Origin: Lingula anatina
Taxonomy: Eukaryota > Brachiopoda > Lingulata > Lingulida > Lingulidae
NCBI RefSeq assembly: GCF_001039355.2
Contig: NW_019775480.1
Location: 1 to 62,000 of the forward strand
Length of the DNA: 62,000 nt
Direction of reading: 5' to 3'
Shown one piece after another: positions 60,101-62,000 of this stretch. How positions within the stretch are numbered: the first letter of the stretch is position 1; every line of letters starts with the position of its first letter. A program made the position numbers and the translations under genes. The notes below the pieces were generated by a model. It searched no databases, had not been told where the DNA came from, and saw nothing but the letters and a program-made list of their open reading frames with translations.

Positions 60101-61927
60101 TAAGCCGTGTGGTGGCCATATCTACACGTCTTTGTACTGGGGGTGGATCAAAACCATGGAATTCATCTCTCTCTGGGACAGGTTCCTTGGCAGTCTGGGA
60201 GATGGTTAACATAAGATTAATATGACCCAAACTAGGAGTGTGCAATTTGGCCCAGGTCTCTGGTCCCTTCACTGATCTTATTTACTTTTAACACATTTCT
60301 ATCAGTCAATACCATTGGGGAAATACTTATTATTTTTGCTTATAGTCAAATAGCAATCTACAACAAATCTTATCTGTTAAACTTAAAACAAATAGTTGAC
60401 AGAAAAGATTTCCTTTAGCAAAAAACAAAGAATTCACAGAAAAAAACTAAATGTAATAAGCTTGTATGAGCACAGTATGCCATATGTTTTAACTTGTGAA
60501 TAACACTCCATCTCATTGCTTAACATATAAATTTAGGCTAAGCAAATAAAGCTATCAAATGCATTTCATATGCAAAAAGTAGTTAATACCTTTGGCGGAG
60601 TCAACATCTGTGTGAGAGAGTCATCCAGCTGTTTTTGCTGATCCATCACTTGTTTCTGATATTTCAGCAGCAAAGCCTGGGTGTCAAGGAACTGCTTCTG
60701 AAGCTGTGGTCTGTGTTAAGAAATACTATCATACATACATACAGAAATAGACCAGGTTTCATCATCATGCATAATCATTAATTTTTTGCACCATTTCTTT
60801 TTTTCTCTTTGATCAAACAAAGTACTTCCACACATGAGAAACATTCAATATTATTATTAGTACCAGACCTTAATCCAGTTTGGCAAAAAGACATCTACAT
60901 ACCAATATCCAAAAACAAGTGCTTATCTGTCCTTTTAAACTTGGAAACCTTCATAAATTTTAGTAAAAAAAAGGGAAAATATTGACTGACAAAAATTATC
61001 TATAAATCAGATAATGGTCACATCACGCTCTACTTTTTTTTGTTGAGTAATAGTTAGGCTACGATATCATCTTTTCTTTTCATAATGTTGTTTTATTGGA
61101 TAGTTCATAGTTACAAAAGGATATCTTCCCTTTCTCTTATAATTTGTTGTTTCTGTCTCTCAAGCTCAGCCATTTGCTTCTGGTATCTGTCCCTCTCTCC
61201 CTGCAGTTGCTGCTGGGCACTGTCCTTCTCTTCTCCAACCCTGCATAACATTTGCATAACTCATGTCCATAAGGCTATTAGAAATGCAATACCACATTTG
61301 GGGCAATTTCAAAAGGCTATGACCTAAGGTAAAACTGCTACACTTTCTTCTCACATGGCAACTGATTTTTACTGACTTTGAATGATTTGATAGTCTTTTA
61401 ACCAAACCCAGCTGACTCGTCCTCTTGACAGAAAATTACAAGTTCTATTTCACTTCTGTTGTCCCTATACTATGTAAAATTTTAAGAAATTGTTCTATCT
61501 TCAGTATTTTAACTTACTTTGCCAGTTCTTTGATCAAATTTGCAACTCTCTTTTTATCCTCTGGTCGCAAATCCTTCAATGAAGCAGATCTTGCATGTTT
61601 TGGACGTTTCTGCCACACATTTTCTTTCTCTTCCCTAGACTGAAACCAAACTGACCTTTATTTGATCTCATTTACAAATATTTTTAACAAACTGGGAATA
61701 TGCAGATAAAAAAAGCACCATTTAAGCTCCCATTATAAACTATGTATATGGCTTCATTAAAGATTTACACCATTTACCTTAGATTCTCTATCACGGTCAC
61801 TTTTTGTCTTCCTATCTGCTGAGGAATTGGCTAATTCTTCAACAACTGGTGGCCCTTTGGGCACTTGTGGTCTTACTTCCCTGGTTCTTTGACCTGTAAT
61901 CTTTCTCTGAGGTCGAAGATTACCCAT
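56990..61927 (-). CDS. KIAA1328: Hinderin (KIAA1328) homologue, complete coding region, nine exons
   Basis: Hinderin is a coiled-coil protein described as a partner of the cohesin subunit SMC3; its function is poorly known. Nine exons (listed separately) join without a frame break into 736 residues, against 577 in human as I recall. Order: basic N-terminus (1-60); conserved SLKDLRPEDKKRVANLIKEL (about 70-90); first coiled coil (about 92-170, rich in Gln/Glu/Lys); a Ser/Pro/Gly-rich stretch (about 175-480); second coiled coil (about 484-541, from GLTPEQRKREL through LKQKQQQLHNRQ); a Ser/Pro-rich tail; and MSVVDIVESI with an acidic end, SRVLEEVFFMR. The first block, the second coil and the C-terminus match the human protein in the same order. 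ATG at 61927 has A at -3 and G at +4, and an in-frame TAA lies upstream. It converges on the small membrane-protein gene. Confidence 0.93.
57828..57926 (-). CDS. KIAA1328: Hinderin coding exon 8
   Basis: Between CCCTTAG| and GTTAG|GTACAA. It encodes SVVKTYKQGNLPLHLNRQKT then SPMKRTAETSPV. It is basic, with two further SP sites, and keeps the frame on both sides. Confidence 0.85.
   Translation of the reverse strand, partial: VCSENIQAGKLASSLKQAENEPHEENCRDFPC
58205..58316 (-). CDS. KIAA1328: Hinderin coding exon 7
   Basis: Between TTGTAG| and CAGAG|GTGAGT. It encodes GSNLTSVATSPISPERAAGN followed by ATSPQRSSFMKVMSPAQR. Three TSP/ISP/MSP proline-directed phosphosite-like motifs are present. The other two frames are closed by stops or break the downstream frame. 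Confidence 0.87.
58561..59749 (-). CDS. KIAA1328: Hinderin large exon 6 (disordered centre and second coiled coil)
   Basis: A 1189-bp exon with 396 codons plus one base. It begins VIDVQRYTPTHRQHSNYQ after TTACAG| and runs through a Ser/Gln/Gly/Pro-rich region into a strong Gln-rich coiled coil at protein residues 484-541. Two donors lie 5 bp apart at the 3' end. GGAG|GTGGGT keeps the frame into exon 7, whereas the next, GG|GTATGA, would shift it into a stop. The first is therefore taken as the used donor. Confidence 0.93.
60060..60194 (-). CDS. KIAA1328: Hinderin coding exon 5 (linker)
   Basis: 45 codons between TCCCAG| and GAG|GTGAGA, phase 0 to 0. It encodes TAKEPVPERDEFHGFDPPPV and a Thr/Gly/Arg-rich remainder. 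It appears disordered and has no recognisable motif. Confidence 0.85.
60590..60710 (-). CDS. KIAA1328: Hinderin coding exon 4 (first coiled coil, end)
   Basis: Between AACACAG| and CAAAG|GTATTA, ending in phase 0. It encodes PQLQKQFLDTQALLLKYQKQ then VMDQQKQLDDSLTQML. The LLxxYQKxxxxQQ pattern matches the human LSLYQKYLSEQQEK segment. Confidence 0.92.
61115..61240 (-). CDS. KIAA1328: Hinderin coding exon 3 (first coiled coil)
   Basis: Between ATGCAG| and CTTTT|GTAACT, phase 2 to 2. It encodes KVGEEKDSAQQQLQ and on through AELERQKQQIIREREDIL, continuous heptad-like coiled coil. The EREDIL segment corresponds to IIKEREALQQQ in the human protein. Confidence 0.9.
61518..61639 (-). CDS. KIAA1328: Hinderin coding exon 2 (conserved N-terminal block)
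   Basis: Between TTTCAG| and GCAAA|GTAAGT, ending in phase 2. It contains ARSASLKDLRPEDKKRVANL and IKELA, the most conserved N-terminal block of the family as I recall it, at the entry to the first coiled coil. Confidence 0.92.
61778..61927 (-). CDS. KIAA1328: Hinderin coding exon 1
   Basis: 50 codons from MGNLRPQRKITGQRTREVRP to SDRDRESK, ending AAG|GTAAAT in phase 0. It is basic and low in hydrophobic residues, and no domain is seen. An in-frame TAA upstream supports this Met. The 5' UTR and promoter lie at or beyond the right edge. Confidence 0.88.
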
Positions 61928-62000
61928 ATTTTTTACCCCTTACAAGTAAATTGAAGAATCACTTAATGAACAATTGTAGCTTTATTAATTAGCATTAACA

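Noticed and set aside
1-62000. tRNA, rRNA or retroviral/LTR genes
   Set aside because: No B-box-like GGTTCGAATCC, no rRNA-like conserved segment and no reverse transcriptase or integrase motifs were seen.

Overview
The window is AT-rich nuclear DNA of an animal. Coding sequence is split into short exons with GT/AG introns of up to 25 kb, and the spaces between are full of microsatellites, short inverted-repeat elements and tandem arrays. There are no operons, Shine-Dalgarno sites or long continuous ORFs. The two recognisable genes are bilaterian families: an RNA-binding CELF protein of the CELF3/4/5/6 branch and a hinderin (KIAA1328) homologue. Base composition and repeats suit a marine invertebrate such as a mollusc or another lophotrochozoan, or a non-vertebrate deuterostome, but the sequence does not fix the species. 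One N (18140) suggests a draft assembly.

Layout. Positions 1-44612 belong to the 5' part of the CELF gene on the minus strand. Exon 1 is 44246-44612 (N-terminus and first half of RRM1), exon 2 is 34124-34206 (rest of RRM1) and exon 3 is 8919-8967 (linker after RRM1). Introns are about 10 kb and 25 kb, and the third intron runs off the left edge. RRM2, the linker and RRM3 are outside the window. These introns hold at least six inverted-repeat elements, a 1.6-kb minisatellite, several microsatellites and one array of nuclear-receptor-like half-sites.

44613-48300 is the upstream space between CELF and a divergent plus-strand gene. That gene has four coding exons (48907-54660) and encodes a 107-residue protein with one membrane segment, which I do not firmly recognise. 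Its introns hold two copies of one dispersed element with a 5' hairpin and arrays of DR1-type (AGGTCA)2 sites. 54661-56989 is the convergent 3' space. 56990-61927 is the complete minus-strand coding region of a hinderin homologue in nine exons (736 residues). Its splice phases all agree, and the two coiled coils and the conserved acidic C-terminus are present.

How they fit. The genes do not form a pathway visible from sequence. CELF and KIAA1328 are also neighbours in human (CELF4 and KIAA1328 at 18q12.2, from memory), so this looks like an old conserved gene neighbourhood with a small membrane-protein gene between. The main novelties are the element family carrying nuclear-receptor motifs, a hAT-like MITE family with 8-bp target duplications, a long UG run in the CELF pre-mRNA, and the unassigned small membrane protein.
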